DNA of 55,867 nucleotides from Streptomyces longispororuber (GCF_014656095.1 NZ_BNBT01000033.1:1-55867); one strand, 5' to 3'. Positions 19,725-28,667 are shown, numbered from the stretch's first letter. Numbers and translations: made by a program. Notes: generated by a model not told the origin, from the sequence alone.

Positions 19725-19975
19725 GCCAGCAGGAGCGCCGCGAGGCCGCCGTACGCCTGCTCCTGGACGCCGGCGCGCCCGCCTCCGTGCCGCCCGGCCT
19801 GCACGCCGAGGCCGTGCGGCGCGGCACGCGCGCCCTGCGGCGCCGGGCGCTGGCCCGGCGCCTGCTGTGGCTGCTGCTGTGCGCGGCGGCGGTGGCGTTC
19901 TGCGTGTGGGCGGTGACGGCGCAGCCGTGGGCGGAGCCGCCCTCGGAGACGACGCCGCCGCTCACCCGCTGGTAG
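19721..19975 (+). CDS. Small single-pass membrane protein paired with the sigma-like gene
   Basis: 84 aa: an N-terminal ~50-residue cytoplasmic helix region rich in Arg/Ala (SQQERREAAVRLLLDAG), then a membrane helix (LLWLLLCAAAVAFCVWAVTA) and a short Pro/Thr-rich outer tail. The ATGA overlap with the sigma-like gene implies coupled translation, the usual layout of sigma/anti-sigma pairs. No zinc (ZAS) motif HxxxCxxC is seen, so an anti-sigma role is an inference from context. Confidence 0.7.
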   Translation: MSQQERREAAVRLLLDAGAPASVPPGLHAEAVRRGTRALRRRALARRLLWLLLCAAAVAFCVWAVTAQPWAEPPSETTPPLTRW

Positions 19976-20002
19976 CCGGTCAGCGGCGGCCCGCGCCCGC
20001 GC

Positions 20003-21157
20003 TCAGCCCAGTGCCTGCTTGAGGTCGGCGAGCAGGTCGTCGACCGCCTCGATGCCCACCGACAGGCGGACCAGGTCGGCGGGGACCTCCAGGGCCGAGC
20101 CCGCCACCGAGGCGTGCGTCATCCGGCCCGGGTGCTCGATGAGGGACTCCACGCCGCCCAGGGACTCGCCCAGGGTGAACAGGCGCGCGCGGTTGCAGAC
20201 CTCGACCGCCGCCTCCTCGCCGCCCTCGACCTGGAAGGAGACCATGCCGCCGAAGGCCTTCATCTGCTTGGCGGCGATCTCGTGGCCGGGGTGCGAGGCG
20301 AGGCCCGGGTAGAAGACGTTGGTCACGCGCGCGTGGCTGGTGAGCATCTCGGCGATCCGCGTGGCGTTCTCGCTGTGCCGGTCCATGCGGACGGCGAGCG
20401 TCTTGACGCCGCGCAGCACCAGCCAGGAGTCGAAGGGGCCCGCGACCGCGCCCATGGCGTTCTGGTGGTAGGCCAGCTCCTCGCCCAAGGCGTCGTCGTC
20501 GACGACCAGGGCGCCGCCCACGACGTCCGAGTGGCCGCCCATGTACTTCGTCATGGAGTGCACGACGACGTCCGCGCCGAGGGCGAGCGGCTGCTGGAGG
20601 TAGGGGCTCGCGAAGGTGTTGTCGACGACCAGGCGGGCGCCCGCCTCGTGCGCCACGCGCGCGACGGCGGCGATGTCGGTGATGCCGAGCAGCGGGTTGG
20701 AGGGGGTCTCGACCCAGACGGCCTTCGTCTTCGGGGTGAGGGCCGCTCGTACCGCCGCCGGATCCGAGGTGTTGGCGACGGACCAGTCCACGCCCCACCG
20801 CGAGACGACCTTCGCGAAGAGGCGGAACGTACCGCCGTACGCGTCGTCGGGGATGACCACGTGGTCGCCGGGGGCGAGCAGCGCCCGCAGCAGGCAGTCC
20901 TCGGCGGCGAGGCCGGAGGCGAAGGCGAGGCCGCGGCGGCCGCCCTCCAGGGCGGCGAGGTTCTCCTCGAGCGCCGTGCGCGTGGGGTTGGCGCTGCGGC
21001 TGTACTCGTAGCCGCCGCGCAGTCCGCCCACCCCGTCCTGCTTGTAGGTGGACACCTGGTAGATGGGCGGGACGACGGCGCCGGTGAGCGGGTCGGCGGT
21101 GTTGCCCGCGTGGATGGCGACGGTCTCGAAGCTCTGGCTGCTGTGCGAGTCACTCAT
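20003..21157 (-). CDS. metB: Cystathionine gamma-synthase (or gamma-lyase)
   Basis: 384-aa Cys/Met-metabolism PLP enzyme. Seen: YEYSRSANPTR (~50), the glycine-rich FASGLAAEDCLL, WVETPSNPLLGI, the PLP-lysine motif VHSMTKYMGGHSDVVGG (~200), and FDSWLVLRGVKTLAVRM. The sequence cannot separate gamma-synthase (O-acylhomoserine + cysteine) from gamma-lyase activity; streptomycete orthologues are annotated as either. With ilvA nearby, both routes produce 2-oxobutanoate. ATG 21157 gives the family N-terminus. Divergent from the DUF4034-like gene. Confidence 0.92.
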   Translation of the reverse strand: MSDSHSSQSFETVAIHAGNTADPLTGAVVPPIYQVSTYKQDGVGGLRGGYEYSRSANPTRTALEENLAALEGGRRGLAFASGLAAEDCLLRALLAPGDHVVIPDDAYGGTFRLFAKVVSRWGVDWSVANTSDPAAVRAALTPKTKAVWVETPSNPLLGITDIAAVARVAHEAGARLVVDNTFASPYLQQPLALGADVVVHSMTKYMGGHSDVVGGALVVDDDALGEELAYHQNAMGAVAGPFDSWLVLRGVKTLAVRMDRHSENATRIAEMLTSHARVTNVFYPGLASHPGHEIAAKQMKAFGGMVSFQVEGGEEAAVEVCNRARLFTLGESLGGVESLIEHPGRMTHASVAGSALEVPADLVRLSVGIEAVDDLLADLKQALG

Positions 21158-21289
21158 GCGGCCCGAGCGTAGTGCGGCCGGGCGGCGGGGACCGGCCGGG
21201 GCGGGGCCGAGCGGGCCCTTGGCCCCCGCTTTGGCCTGCGGAGGCGGCCGGGTTGGCCAATTGTCACAGGCGTCTGGTTCGCTTGAGGC

Positions 21290-22408
21290 ATGGAGATTCT
21301 CTGGGTCCTGTTGGCCGTGGCGATGATCGGGGTGGTCCTCGGGCCGTTCCTGCTGCGCAGGCGCGGCGGCATCCGCCTGGTGCACCCCGGCGCCCCGGAC
21401 GCCGCGGACCCGGCGAACTACGGCTTCGCGCGCCAGGAGGACCTGGACATCCGCATGCCGGGCCCGGACGCGGACCTCGTCGAGGTGCTCGACCTGGTGC
21501 AGCGCACGCAGGACTGGCGCGGTGCCGCGCAGCTCCTCGCCGGCACCGAGGTGCACGGGGAGCAGCGCTGGCAGCGGGTGCAGGCCTTCGCGGGCGCGGC
21601 GTCCCTGGAGCTCAGCCGGCGGCCCGGCGGGGTCGGCGACACCCCGGGCGGGCAGTGGCTGCGGGTGTGGCGCGCGGAGGCCGAGAAGGACGCGGGCGGG
21701 GCGGCCGTGCACGCGGAGTTCCTGGTGCAGCAGGCGTGGCGCACGTCGCGGCCCGGCACGGACGAGTTCCGCATCATCCTGGAGGAGGCCAAGGCGGCCT
21801 GCGGCCAGGCCGCGCTGCTGTCCCCCGGCGACCCGATCCCGTACATCGTGGAGCTGTCCATCGCGCGCGGCCTCGCCTACCCGCGCGCGGAGTTCGAGCA
21901 GCTCTGGCTGAAGATCCTGGACCGCGCGCCCGCGCACATGGGCGCGCATCTGGCCGCGCTGCACTACTGGTGCGAGAAGTGGCACGGCTCCCGGGAGGAG
22001 GCGTACGCCTTCGCCGAGGCCGCCGCGGCGCGGGCGCCCCGCGGGTCCCTGCTCTCGGCGCTCCCCCTGTTCGCGGTGTACGAGCACCTGCCCGAGGTCA
22101 CCACGGTGCGGAGCTTCTACCAGAGCGAGGTCGTCAGCAAGGCCGTCGAGGGCGCCCTGTTCGCGGTGCACTCCGCCCGCCCCGACGACCCGATGCTCGC
22201 CCACGTCCGCCACCTGCTGATCTTCTTCCTGGTGCGCTGCGAGCGCTGGGGCGAGGCCATGCACCAGCTCGTGCACGTCGACGGCCACGTGGGCGCCCTG
22301 CCCTGGACCCTGTCCGCCGACCCGGCCGCGGACTACGCGCTGCACCGCGCGCTCGCGGTCGCCGGGTACGAGGCGAACGGCGGCAGCCCGGCGACACTGC
22401 CGCACTAG
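21290..22408 (+). CDS. Membrane-anchored conserved protein, DUF4034-like
   Basis: 372 aa. One N-terminal helix (MEILWVLLAVAMIGVVLGPFLL) followed by an RRRGG stop-transfer, so the bulk is cytoplasmic. The body is a helical domain with WRGAAQLLAGT, WLRVWRAEAEKD, LSPGDPIPYIVELSIARGL and HYWCEKWHGSREEAYAFA; this set resembles DUF4034, a TPR-like family common in streptomycetes. Function unknown. It sits between metB (divergent) and msrA, whose own promoter lies 91 bases past this gene's stop. Confidence 0.7.
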   Translation: MEILWVLLAVAMIGVVLGPFLLRRRGGIRLVHPGAPDAADPANYGFARQEDLDIRMPGPDADLVEVLDLVQRTQDWRGAAQLLAGTEVHGEQRWQRVQAFAGAASLELSRRPGGVGDTPGGQWLRVWRAEAEKDAGGAAVHAEFLVQQAWRTSRPGTDEFRIILEEAKAACGQAALLSPGDPIPYIVELSIARGLAYPRAEFEQLWLKILDRAPAHMGAHLAALHYWCEKWHGSREEAYAFAEAAAARAPRGSLLSALPLFAVYEHLPEVTTVRSFYQSEVVSKAVEGALFAVHSARPDDPMLAHVRHLLIFFLVRCERWGEAMHQLVHVDGHVGALPWTLSADPAADYALHRALAVAGYEANGGSPATLPH

Positions 22409-22498
22409 GACCGCCCCGCCGGAGCGGCCGCCGCACCGGCCTGCGCGACCGGCCCGCCGGACCGGCCGCCGGACCTGCCCGGCCGTCGACCGGAGGCA

Positions 22499-22524
22499 GG
22501 AATTCCCGGCCCGCCCCGGACGTT
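22499..22524 (+). promoter_or_regulatory. Sigma-R type promoter of msrA
   Basis: GGAAT (22499-22503), exactly 18 bases, then GTT (22522-22524). This equals the sigma-R (thiol-oxidative stress) consensus GGAAT-N18-GTT and predicts a start about 30 bases before the msrA ATG. msrA is reported as a sigma-R target in S. coelicolor, as I recall. Confidence 0.8.
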
Positions 22525-22559
22525 GTGCCTGAGGCCGACACCCGCTCCAGGAGGACCCG

Positions 22560-23267
22560 ATGATCTTCGGCCGCACGCCCGTGCTCCCGACCCCCGAGGA
22601 GGCCCTGAAGGGCCGCGAGACCCCCGAGTTCGAGGTCCCCTCCCGCCACACGGTCCTCGGCACCGCCCTCCAGGGCCCCTACCCCGAGGGCCTGGAGGTG
22701 GCGGACTTCGCCCTGGGCTGCTTCTGGGGCGCGGAGCGCAAGTTCTGGCAGACCGACGGCGTCTGGACGACCCTCGTCGGCTACCAGGGCGGCTACACCC
22801 CGAACCCCTCCTACGAGGAGGTGTGCTCCGGCCTCACCGGCCACGCCGAAGTGGTCCGCGTCGTCTTCGACCCCGCCAAGGTCACGTACGCCCAGCTCCT
22901 GAAGGTCTTCTGGGAGTCGCACAACCCCACCCAGGGCTTCCGCCAGGGCAACGACGTGGGCACCCAGTACCGCTCCGCGATCTACACCCACACCCCCGTC
23001 CAGGAGGCCGCGGCCGCCGCGTCCCGCGACGCCTACCAGCAGGTCCTCACGGCCGCGGGCCACGGCACGATCACCACGGAGCTGCTCCCGGCCGACGGCC
23101 GCCCCTTCTGGCCCGCCGAGCCCTACCACCAGCAGTACCTGGACAAGAACCCCGACGGCTACTGCGGCATCGGCGGCACGGGCGCAACGCTCGACGCCCC
23201 GTCGGAGACCAACTGGGGCCGAGCCTGCCCGACGGGCATCGCGCCCGCGCCGGAAGCCACCTCGTAG
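22560..23267 (+). CDS. msrA: Peptide methionine sulfoxide reductase MsrA
   Basis: 235 aa. Reduces methionine-S-sulfoxide in proteins with thioredoxin-type reductants. Catalytic GCFWGAER at about residue 52, [19 protein letters not shown], and the C-terminal [17 protein letters not shown] with a resolving Cys. About 40 residues precede the core, as in other long actinobacterial MsrA. ATG 22560 follows GGAGG. Its sigma-R-type promoter links it to the disulfide stress response, with mca as a likely co-member. Confidence 0.96.
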   Translation: MIFGRTPVLPTPEEALKGRETPEFEVPSRHTVLGTALQGPYPEGLEVADFALGCFWGAERKFWQTDGVWTTLVGYQGGYTPNPSYEEVCSGLTGHAEVVRVVFDPAKVTYAQLLKVFWESHNPTQGFRQGNDVGTQYRSAIYTHTPVQEAAAAASRDAYQQVLTAAGHGTITTELLPADGRPFWPAEPYHQQYLDKNPDGYCGIGGTGATLDAPSETNWGRACPTGIAPAPEATS

Positions 23268-23319
23268 GGCTGCCGGACCCCGCCCGGCAGCCGCCCCGGG
23301 CGCTGTCGGCGGGGGCTTC

Positions 23320-24295
23320 TATCGTGGGCACCGTGGCATCGAGCGCCCTCACCCCCGTCACCACCGACGGTCTCGTCGACCGCGTCGGCACGCTGCGCGT
23401 GGCCCACGCCCCGACCGGCCCCCGGCTCTACCAGCCCATCACGCTGCTGTGGGCGGTGGGGCGGGCCTTCCGCGGCGAGCCGCGCACCCTCCCCTGGGAG
23501 GAGACGCGGGCCGCGCTCGGCCGACTCCTCACGCGGCACGGGCTGCGCGGCGAGCGGGCCCGCCCCGACTACCCCGTCCTGGCCCTGCACAACGCCGGCC
23601 TGTGGACGCTCCACGGCTCCGGCGGCGCGGCCCCGCCCGCCCACGGCGACGCGGAGCTGCGCCGCTGGTGCGCCGCGCACCGCCCGGTGAGCGGCCTCGC
23701 CGAGCCCGTCCACGCGCTCCTGCGGACGTCCGGCGAGGCGCGCGTCGCGGTCATCCAGGCCCTCGTCGGCCGGTTCTACGACGGCCTCGACGAAACGCCG
23801 CTCTTGGAGGACCTCGGTCTGTACGACGCGGCGGTAGCCGACGACGGCAACCGGGTCGAGAGCAGGCCCCGGGCCCGGCCCGCGACCCCGCCCGGTACGG
23901 GCGCCCTCGTCACGGCCGCGCAGTACGAGCGGTGGTGCGCCCTCGCCGAGCGGCGCGAGGAGTCCGCGCGCGGGCGGCGGCGGGCGCACCTCTCCGAGGA
24001 CCCCATACGCTCGGCGGCGGCCCGCCGCGCGGTGCTCATCCGCAGCGGGGGCCGGTGCGAGAGCCCCGGCTGCGCCGGTCAGCCGGACGACGTGACGGAC
24101 AGGGGCGATCCGATACTGGAGGTCGACCACGTCCTGGAGCTCACGCGGGGCGGCCGTGACCACCCGGGCCAGATGATCGCCCTCTGCCCCAACTGCCACG
24201 CCGTCAAGACCCGTGGCAGCACGCGCGAAGAGCTGCGCGCCGTCTTCCGGACCGTGGCACGCGAGCGGCACCTGGCTCACCTGCGACGCCGCTGA
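23320..24295 (+). CDS. HNH endonuclease with DNA-sulfur-binding-like (SBD) domain; candidate type IV restriction enzyme
   Basis: The CDS is 23333-24295 (GTG start, 320 aa); 23320-23325 is TATCGT, a -10 seven bases upstream, so the mRNA is probably leaderless. Residues ~15-150: YQPITLLWAVGRAFRG, LPWEETRAALGRLL, DYPVLALHNAGLWTLHG. This pattern resembles the sulfur-binding domain of ScoMcrA-type enzymes, which read phosphorothioate-modified DNA. Residues ~225-300: an HNH module with CESPGCAG, a DHVLELTRGG core (the EVDH histidine is catalytic), MIALCPNCHAVKTRG, and four Cys likely binding zinc. The domain order SBD-HNH is that of SprMcrA-like type IV enzymes. No dnd modification genes are nearby, so it would cut incoming modified DNA. 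Confidence 0.8.
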
Positions 24296-24371
24296 CCCCC
24301 GGGCCCCCGAGCCCCCACCACGGCCCGTACCCCGACGCCCCAGTCCTCCCCACCGCGACCGACGCCCGCCG

Positions 24372-24408
24372 CCCCCACGCCCCGACGCCCCGACGCCCCG
24401 ACGCCCCG
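24372..24408. repeat. 9-bp tandem repeat (CGACGCCCC)n
   Basis: Three to four perfect copies of CGACGCCCC lie directly before the ribosome site of the hydrolase gene. A simple-sequence tract of this kind could vary in copy number and alter spacing upstream of the gene. Confidence 0.6.
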
Positions 24409-24421
24409 GAAGAGAGTGCCC

Positions 24422-25228
24422 ATGCCCCACGCCCACGCCCCCGACGGCACCCCCCTGTACTACGAAGTGCGCGGTTCCGGTGCGCCGTTGGTGTTGCTCA
24501 GTGGGCAGGCCAACAGTCGGCGGTGGTGGGATCCCGTCGTGGCGGACTTCGCTCGTGTCTTTCGGGTGGTGACCCTGGACTGGCGGGGGACGGGTGAGAG
24601 CGGGCGGCCCGACACCGACTCGTACAGCACGCGGGGGTTCGCCGCGGACGTGGCGGCCGTGCTGGCGGACGCCGGGATCGGGCGGGCGCACGTGTACGGG
24701 ACGTCGATGGGCGGGCGCGTCGCGCAGTGGTTCGCCGCCGAGCGGCCCGCGAGCGTGGCCCGGCTCGTGCTCGGGTGCACCTCGCCGGGCGCCCCGCACG
24801 GCGTGGAGCGCGGGCCCGAGGTGCGCCGGGCGCTCGCCCAGCCCGATCAGGACGCCGCGGCGCGGGCGCTGCGGGAGCTGATGTACACCCCCGCGTGGCT
24901 GGCGGCGCAGGAGGCCGCCGGGCGCGAGGAGTTCGCCACGCTGGGCGACCCGTCGATGCCCGGGCACGCCAGGCGGCGCCATCTGCGGGCCAGCGCCCGG
25001 CACGACGCGTGGGACGCGCTGCCGCGGATCGAGGCGCCGACGCTCGTGGTGCACGGGAGCGACGACGCCTTCAACCCGGCGGCCAACGCCCCGCTGCTCG
25101 CGGAGCGGATACCGGACGCCCGGGTGCGGATGATCCCGGGCGCGCGGCACGCCTACTTCGAGGAGTTCGCGGAGGTGGCGACGCCGCTGGTGGTGGAGTT
25201 CCTCCAGCGGGAGGAGGAGGACGAGTAG
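24422..25228 (+). CDS. Alpha/beta hydrolase
   Basis: 268 aa. Classic alpha/beta hydrolase: oxyanion strand LVLLSGQAN, DWRGTGES, nucleophile elbow VYGTSMGGRVAQ (Ser ~98), Asp in VVHGSDDAFNPA (~217), and His in IPGARHAYFEEF (~243). Close in pattern to the 3-oxoadipate enol-lactonase/haloperoxidase group, but substrate cannot be told. The ATG at 24422 is preferred (GAAGAGAG upstream); the GTG at 24416 adds two residues. Confidence 0.88.
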   Translation: MPHAHAPDGTPLYYEVRGSGAPLVLLSGQANSRRWWDPVVADFARVFRVVTLDWRGTGESGRPDTDSYSTRGFAADVAAVLADAGIGRAHVYGTSMGGRVAQWFAAERPASVARLVLGCTSPGAPHGVERGPEVRRALAQPDQDAAARALRELMYTPAWLAAQEAAGREEFATLGDPSMPGHARRRHLRASARHDAWDALPRIEAPTLVVHGSDDAFNPAANAPLLAERIPDARVRMIPGARHAYFEEFAEVATPLVVEFLQREEEDE

Positions 25229-25396
25229 TCCCGAGCGCACTCGCCCCGGCCGCCGTCCCCCGCGAACCGCCCCGGACGCGCCCGCGGATCTCCCCGCGTC
25301 GCGCCCCGGTCACGCGTACCGGGTCGGCGAGGCTCCGGCCTCCCGGTCATCGGGCCGCCGGGCCGCACGACCACCGGGGCCGCCGGGCCGCCCCAG

Positions 25397-25427
25397 GCCA
25401 CCCGGCCACCCGGCCACCCGGCCACCG
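25397..25427. repeat. 8-bp tandem repeat (GGCCACCC)n
   Basis: About four copies of GGCCACCC lie just past the stop of the VOC gene, between convergent genes. The rest of 25229-25429 is GC-rich, with no gene seen. Confidence 0.5.
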
Positions 25428-25429
25428 CA

Positions 25430-25819
25430 TTACTCGTCCCCGGCCCCGTACGGCCTGGTGATGATCTCCAGGTTGTGCCCGTCCGGGTCCTCCCAGTAGA
25501 CGCCGCGGCCGCCGTCGTTGGTGTTGATCTCGCCCGGACGCCGGTGGTACGGGTCCGCCCAGTAGCTCAGGCCCCGCTCCTCGATGCGGCCGAAGATCGT
25601 GTCGAACTCGTCCTCGGAGACCAGGAACGCGTAGTGCTGCGGCACGAACGGCTGGCCGTCGCCCTCGTAGAAGTCGAGCGTCACCCCGTTGGGGATCGTC
25701 ACGGGGATGAACGGGCCGTACTGGTCGCCGACTTCGAGTCCCAGGAGGTCGGCGAGGAACTGCGCGGACGCCTTCTTGTCGGTGGCGTGGACGATGGTGT
25801 GGTTCAGCTCGATGGTCAT
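25430..25819 (-). CDS. VOC (glyoxalase/dioxygenase-fold) family protein
   Basis: 129 aa, single-module size for VOC proteins that usually dimerise. Seen: IELNHTIVHATDKKASAQFL with a first metal-type His, a loop PVTIPNGVTLDFYEG, PQHYAFLVSEDEFDTIF with a second His, and GRGVYWEDPDGHNLEIITRPY, the typical terminal strand with a Glu ligand. The motifs suggest a metal-binding site is intact, but the reaction is unknown. ATG 25819 with GGAGGAGG upstream; the longer frame to 25918 adds an unrelated N-terminus. Confidence 0.85.
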   Translation of the reverse strand: MTIELNHTIVHATDKKASAQFLADLLGLEVGDQYGPFIPVTIPNGVTLDFYEGDGQPFVPQHYAFLVSEDEFDTIFGRIEERGLSYWADPYHRRPGEINTNDGGRGVYWEDPDGHNLEIITRPYGAGDE

Positions 25820-26014
25820 CGTGCGGACCTCCTCCGGTGCCCGGCCTGCCAGGCCTGTTGTCTGTACGAGCTGTGCGTCGACGCCACCGACGCTACGGCC
25901 GGGCCGGGGCCGCCACATCCGTCACCGGGTCCGGAGCCGGTGCGCCCTTGGGTTTAGGGCTCCGGACCCAGACGGTTTCCGGCCAGTCACCGCCCCGCCC
26001 GGGCCGCCCGCGCG

Positions 26015-26046
26015 AAGGGGCGGCCCCCCGCGGAGAGCCGCCCCTT
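26015..26046 (-). terminator. Terminator of the alcohol dehydrogenase gene
   Basis: AAGGGGCGG (26015-26023) pairs with CCGCCCCTT (26038-26046): a perfect 9-bp stem with a 14-base loop, 20 bases past the dehydrogenase stop on the minus strand. Confidence 0.7.
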
Positions 26047-26066
26047 GCCGTCGTGCGCCGAAGGGC

Positions 26067-27209
26067 TCAGATCGTCGCCGTGTCGATCACGAAGCGGTAG
26101 CGCACGTCGCTGCGCAGCACCCGCTCGTACGCCTCGTTGATCTGGTCGGCGCGGATCAGCTCGATGTCCGCGCCGAGGCCGTGCGCGGCACAGAAGTCCA
26201 GCATCTCCTGGGTCTCGCGGATGCCGCCGATGGCGGAGCCCGCGAGGGTCTTGCGCCGCAGCATGAGCGAGAAGACGTTCAGCGAGACGGGCTCCTCGGG
26301 GGCGCCCACGTTCACGAGCGCGCCGTCCGTCCGCAGCAGCCCCAGGTACTTGTCGAACGGCAGCGGCGCCGACACCGTGGAGACGATCAGGTCGAAGGCG
26401 CCCGCGAGCTGCTCGAAGGTGGCCTCGTCGCTGGTCGCGTAGTAGTGGTCGGCGCCCAGCCGGAGCCCGTCGTCCTTCTTGCGCAGGGACTGCGACAGGA
26501 CGGTCACCTCGGCGCCCATCGCGTGCGCGATCTTGACGGCCATGTGGCCGAGGCCGCCGAGCCCGACGACCGCGACCTTCTTGCCGGGACCGGCGTTCCA
26601 GTGCGCGAGCGGGGAGTACGTGGTGATGCCCGCGCACAGCAGCGGCGCGGCCACGTCCAGGGACAGGCCGTCGGGGATGCGCAGCGTGAAGGCCTCGTCG
26701 ACGACGATCTGGGTGGCGTAGCCGCCGTAGGTGGGCTCGCCGTTCTTGTCGAGCGCGTTGTACGTCTGGATGTTGCCGCGCTCGCAGTACTGCTCCAGGC
26801 CCGCCTCGCAGGCCTCGCACGTGCGGCAGGAGTCGACCATGCAGCCGACGCCGACGCGGTCGCCGACCGCGAACTTCGTGACGCCGGGGCCGACCTCGGC
26901 GACGACGCCCGCGATCTCGTGGCCGGGAACCATCGGGAAGATGCCCTCGCCCCAGCCGTCCCGGGCCTGGTGGATGTCGGAGTGACAGATTCCGGCGTAC
27001 TTGATGTCGATCAGGACGTCGTGCTCGCCGACGGCGCGGCGCGGCACGGTCGTGCGCTCCAGCGGCGCGGAGGCCGCGGGGGCGGCGTACGCGGGGACGT
27101 GCCGGACCCCGGCGGAGGCGGCCGGGGCGGAAGCGGCCGGGGCGGAAGCGGCCGGGGCGGAAGCGGCCGGGGCGGAGGCGGCGGTGGTGTGCGTGGTCTC
27201 TGCGGTCAT
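26067..27209 (-). CDS. Zinc-dependent alcohol dehydrogenase (YahK/CAD type)
   Basis: 380 aa from ATG 27209. NAD(P)-dependent aldehyde reductase/alcohol dehydrogenase. Catalytic zinc: [18 protein letters not shown]; structural zinc cysteines [20 protein letters not shown]; Rossmann loop [17 protein letters not shown]. The sequence belongs to the cinnamyl-alcohol/YahK branch, usually NADPH-linked on broad aldehydes. The N-terminal ~35 residues include four AASAP repeats encoded by a 15-bp minisatellite and are not part of the fold; an internal start after them is possible. Divergent from an XRE regulator, a common inducible pairing. Confidence 0.9.
   Translation of the reverse strand: MTAETTHTTAASAPAASAPAASAPAASAPAASAGVRHVPAYAAPAASAPLERTTVPRRAVGEHDVLIDIKYAGICHSDIHQARDGWGEGIFPMVPGHEIAGVVAEVGPGVTKFAVGDRVGVGCMVDSCRTCEACEAGLEQYCERGNIQTYNALDKNGEPTYGGYATQIVVDEAFTLRIPDGLSLDVAAPLLCAGITTYSPLAHWNAGPGKKVAVVGLGGLGHMAVKIAHAMGAEVTVLSQSLRKKDDGLRLGADHYYATSDEATFEQLAGAFDLIVSTVSAPLPFDKYLGLLRTDGALVNVGAPEEPVSLNVFSLMLRRKTLAGSAIGGIRETQEMLDFCAAHGLGADIELIRADQINEAYERVLRSDVRYRFVIDTATI
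27105..27184. repeat. 15-bp minisatellite inside the dehydrogenase 5' coding region
   Basis: GGGGCGGAAGCGGCC repeats in register about four to five times with single-base variation, encoding AASAP units on the minus strand. The 15-bp unit keeps the frame, so copy-number change would alter only linker length. Confidence 0.85.
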
Positions 27210-27260
27210 GCTGTCGAGGCTGTCAGCGGCGCCCGGGGACACCCAGCCCTCCGCTGTGCC

Positions 27261-27277
27261 TACGCACGGCGTGCGTA
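27261..27277. promoter_or_regulatory. 17-bp perfect palindrome between XRE regulator and dehydrogenase
   Basis: TACGCACG-G-CGTGCGTA, with perfect 8-base arms, followed directly by CCACTGGTGG. It is central in the 118-base divergent region and is a good operator candidate for the XRE regulator. Confidence 0.6.
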
Positions 27278-27327
27278 CCACTGGTGGTGGCAGGCTCGGG
27301 GACCGCCGAGCCTGAATACTGGACGGC

Positions 27328-28227
27328 ATGGAAGACAACGCCGCCGCCCCGGAAGGCATCGACCGCCGTGCCGAGCTGAGCGAGTTCCTGCGCACCCGCA
27401 GGGCCCGCCTCCAGCCGCAGGACGTCGGCCTGACCGCCTACGGCAGGCAGCGGCGGGTGCCCGGCCTGCGCCGCGAGGAGCTGGCGCAGCTCGCCGGGGT
27501 GTCGGTGGCGTACTACACGCGCCTGGAGCAGGGGAACGGGCGCAACGTCTCGGCGGAGGTCCTGGACTCCATCGCGCGGGCCCTGCGGCTGAGCAGCGCG
27601 GAGCACGCGCACCTCACGCACCTCGCCAAGCCCACGGCGCACAAGAAGCGGCGGAGCGCGCCGGCGCAGCAGCTCCGGCCCGCCGTGCAGCAGCTCCTGG
27701 ACGCGATGGACGCCGTCCCGGCGTACGTCGGCGGGCGCCGCTCCGACATCCTCGGCTGGAACCGCATGGCCACCGCGGTGTTCGGCGACTGGGGCGCGCT
27801 GCCGCGCGAGGAGCGGAACTGGGCCCGGCTCGTCTTCCTCGACCCGGCCACGCGGGAGCTGTTCGCGGACACGTGGGACCAGAAGGCGTCGGACATGGTC
27901 AGCTTCCTGCGGATGGACGCGGGCTGCTACCCGAACGACCCCCGCCTCTCGGCGCTGGTCGGCGAGCTCTCCGTGAAGAGCGAGACCTTCCGCCGGCTGT
28001 GGGCCGCCCACGACGTGCGGGAGAAGGGCCACGGCGTCAAGCGCCTGCGCCATCCGCTGGTGGGCGAGCTGACCCTGTCGTACGAGACCCTGCGCCTCGC
28101 CGACGACAGCGAGCAGTTCCTGGTCACGTACCACGCGGAGCCCGGCACCCCGTCGGCCGAGTCCCTGCGCCTGCTGGCGAGCTGGACCGCCGACGCGCCC
28201 GTGCCGCGCGACGACCGGGTCTCCTAG
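27328..28227 (+). CDS. XRE regulator with MmyB-like ligand-binding domain
   Basis: 299 aa. N-terminal Cro/C1-type helix-turn-helix: [56 protein letters not shown]. Residues ~110-290 are the MmyB-like PAS-type domain ([34 protein letters not shown]), which in related proteins binds fatty-acid-like ligands. It lies divergent from an aldehyde/alcohol dehydrogenase, which it probably represses or activates through the 17-bp palindrome. AATACT stands 7 bases before ATG 27328, so the transcript may be leaderless. Confidence 0.92.
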   Translation: MEDNAAAPEGIDRRAELSEFLRTRRARLQPQDVGLTAYGRQRRVPGLRREELAQLAGVSVAYYTRLEQGNGRNVSAEVLDSIARALRLSSAEHAHLTHLAKPTAHKKRRSAPAQQLRPAVQQLLDAMDAVPAYVGGRRSDILGWNRMATAVFGDWGALPREERNWARLVFLDPATRELFADTWDQKASDMVSFLRMDAGCYPNDPRLSALVGELSVKSETFRRLWAAHDVREKGHGVKRLRHPLVGELTLSYETLRLADDSEQFLVTYHAEPGTPSAESLRLLASWTADAPVPRDDRVS

Positions 28228-28249
28228 GCGGTGCGCGAGGGCCCGCCCC

Positions 28250-28642
28250 TCAGGGCGCCGCGGCCCCCCAGTCCCACAGGGCCTGGAGCACCGGCCCCAG
28301 CTCCCTGCCGCGCGCGGTGAGCCGGTAGGTGACCGTGGCCGGCCGGCCGCGGGTGCGGGTGCGCAGGACCACCCCGGCGGCGGCCAGGTGCGCGAGGCGG
28401 TCGCTGAGCACCTTGTCGGACAGCTCCGGGAGGCGGGCGGCCAGTTCGCTGTACGTGTACGGGTCCCCGGCGAGCAGTTCGCGCACCACCAGCGTGGTCC
28501 AGCGGCCCCGCAGCGCGGCCAGGGCGACCTCCACGGGGCAGTCGGGACGCGGCGCGGTGACCCGGGCCCGCGGGTCGTCCGGGAGCCCGGGGAGCGGGGC
28601 GCACCCGTCCGGACCCGGCTTGCTTACCGTTCGGTGAGCCAC
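28250..28642 (-). CDS. HxlR family transcriptional regulator
   Basis: 130 aa. HxlR winged helix: a Cys-containing start CPVEVALAALRGRWTTLVV, RELLAGDPYTYSELAARLPE, SDKVLSDRLAHLAAAGVV, wing RTRTRGRPATVTYRLTARG. I chose GTG 28642 with AGGAGG seven bases upstream, rather than the ATG at 28669 that overlaps the start of the divergent gene. HxlR proteins often sense electrophiles or redox through the N-terminal Cys. A near-palindrome, GCTTACCG-TT-CGGTGAGC (28622-28639), overlaps its first codons and may be an autoregulatory site. Confidence 0.88.
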   Translation of the reverse strand: MAHRTVSKPGPDGCAPLPGLPDDPRARVTAPRPDCPVEVALAALRGRWTTLVVRELLAGDPYTYSELAARLPELSDKVLSDRLAHLAAAGVVLRTRTRGRPATVTYRLTARGRELGPVLQALWDWGAAAP

Positions 28643-28667
28643 GAGGGCGCCTCCTACCGTTGCGCGC

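Noticed and set aside
23333..24295. Homing or phage HNH endonuclease
   Set aside because: The gene interrupts nothing, no phage genes are near, and the N-terminal domain resembles a DNA-sulfur-binding module instead.
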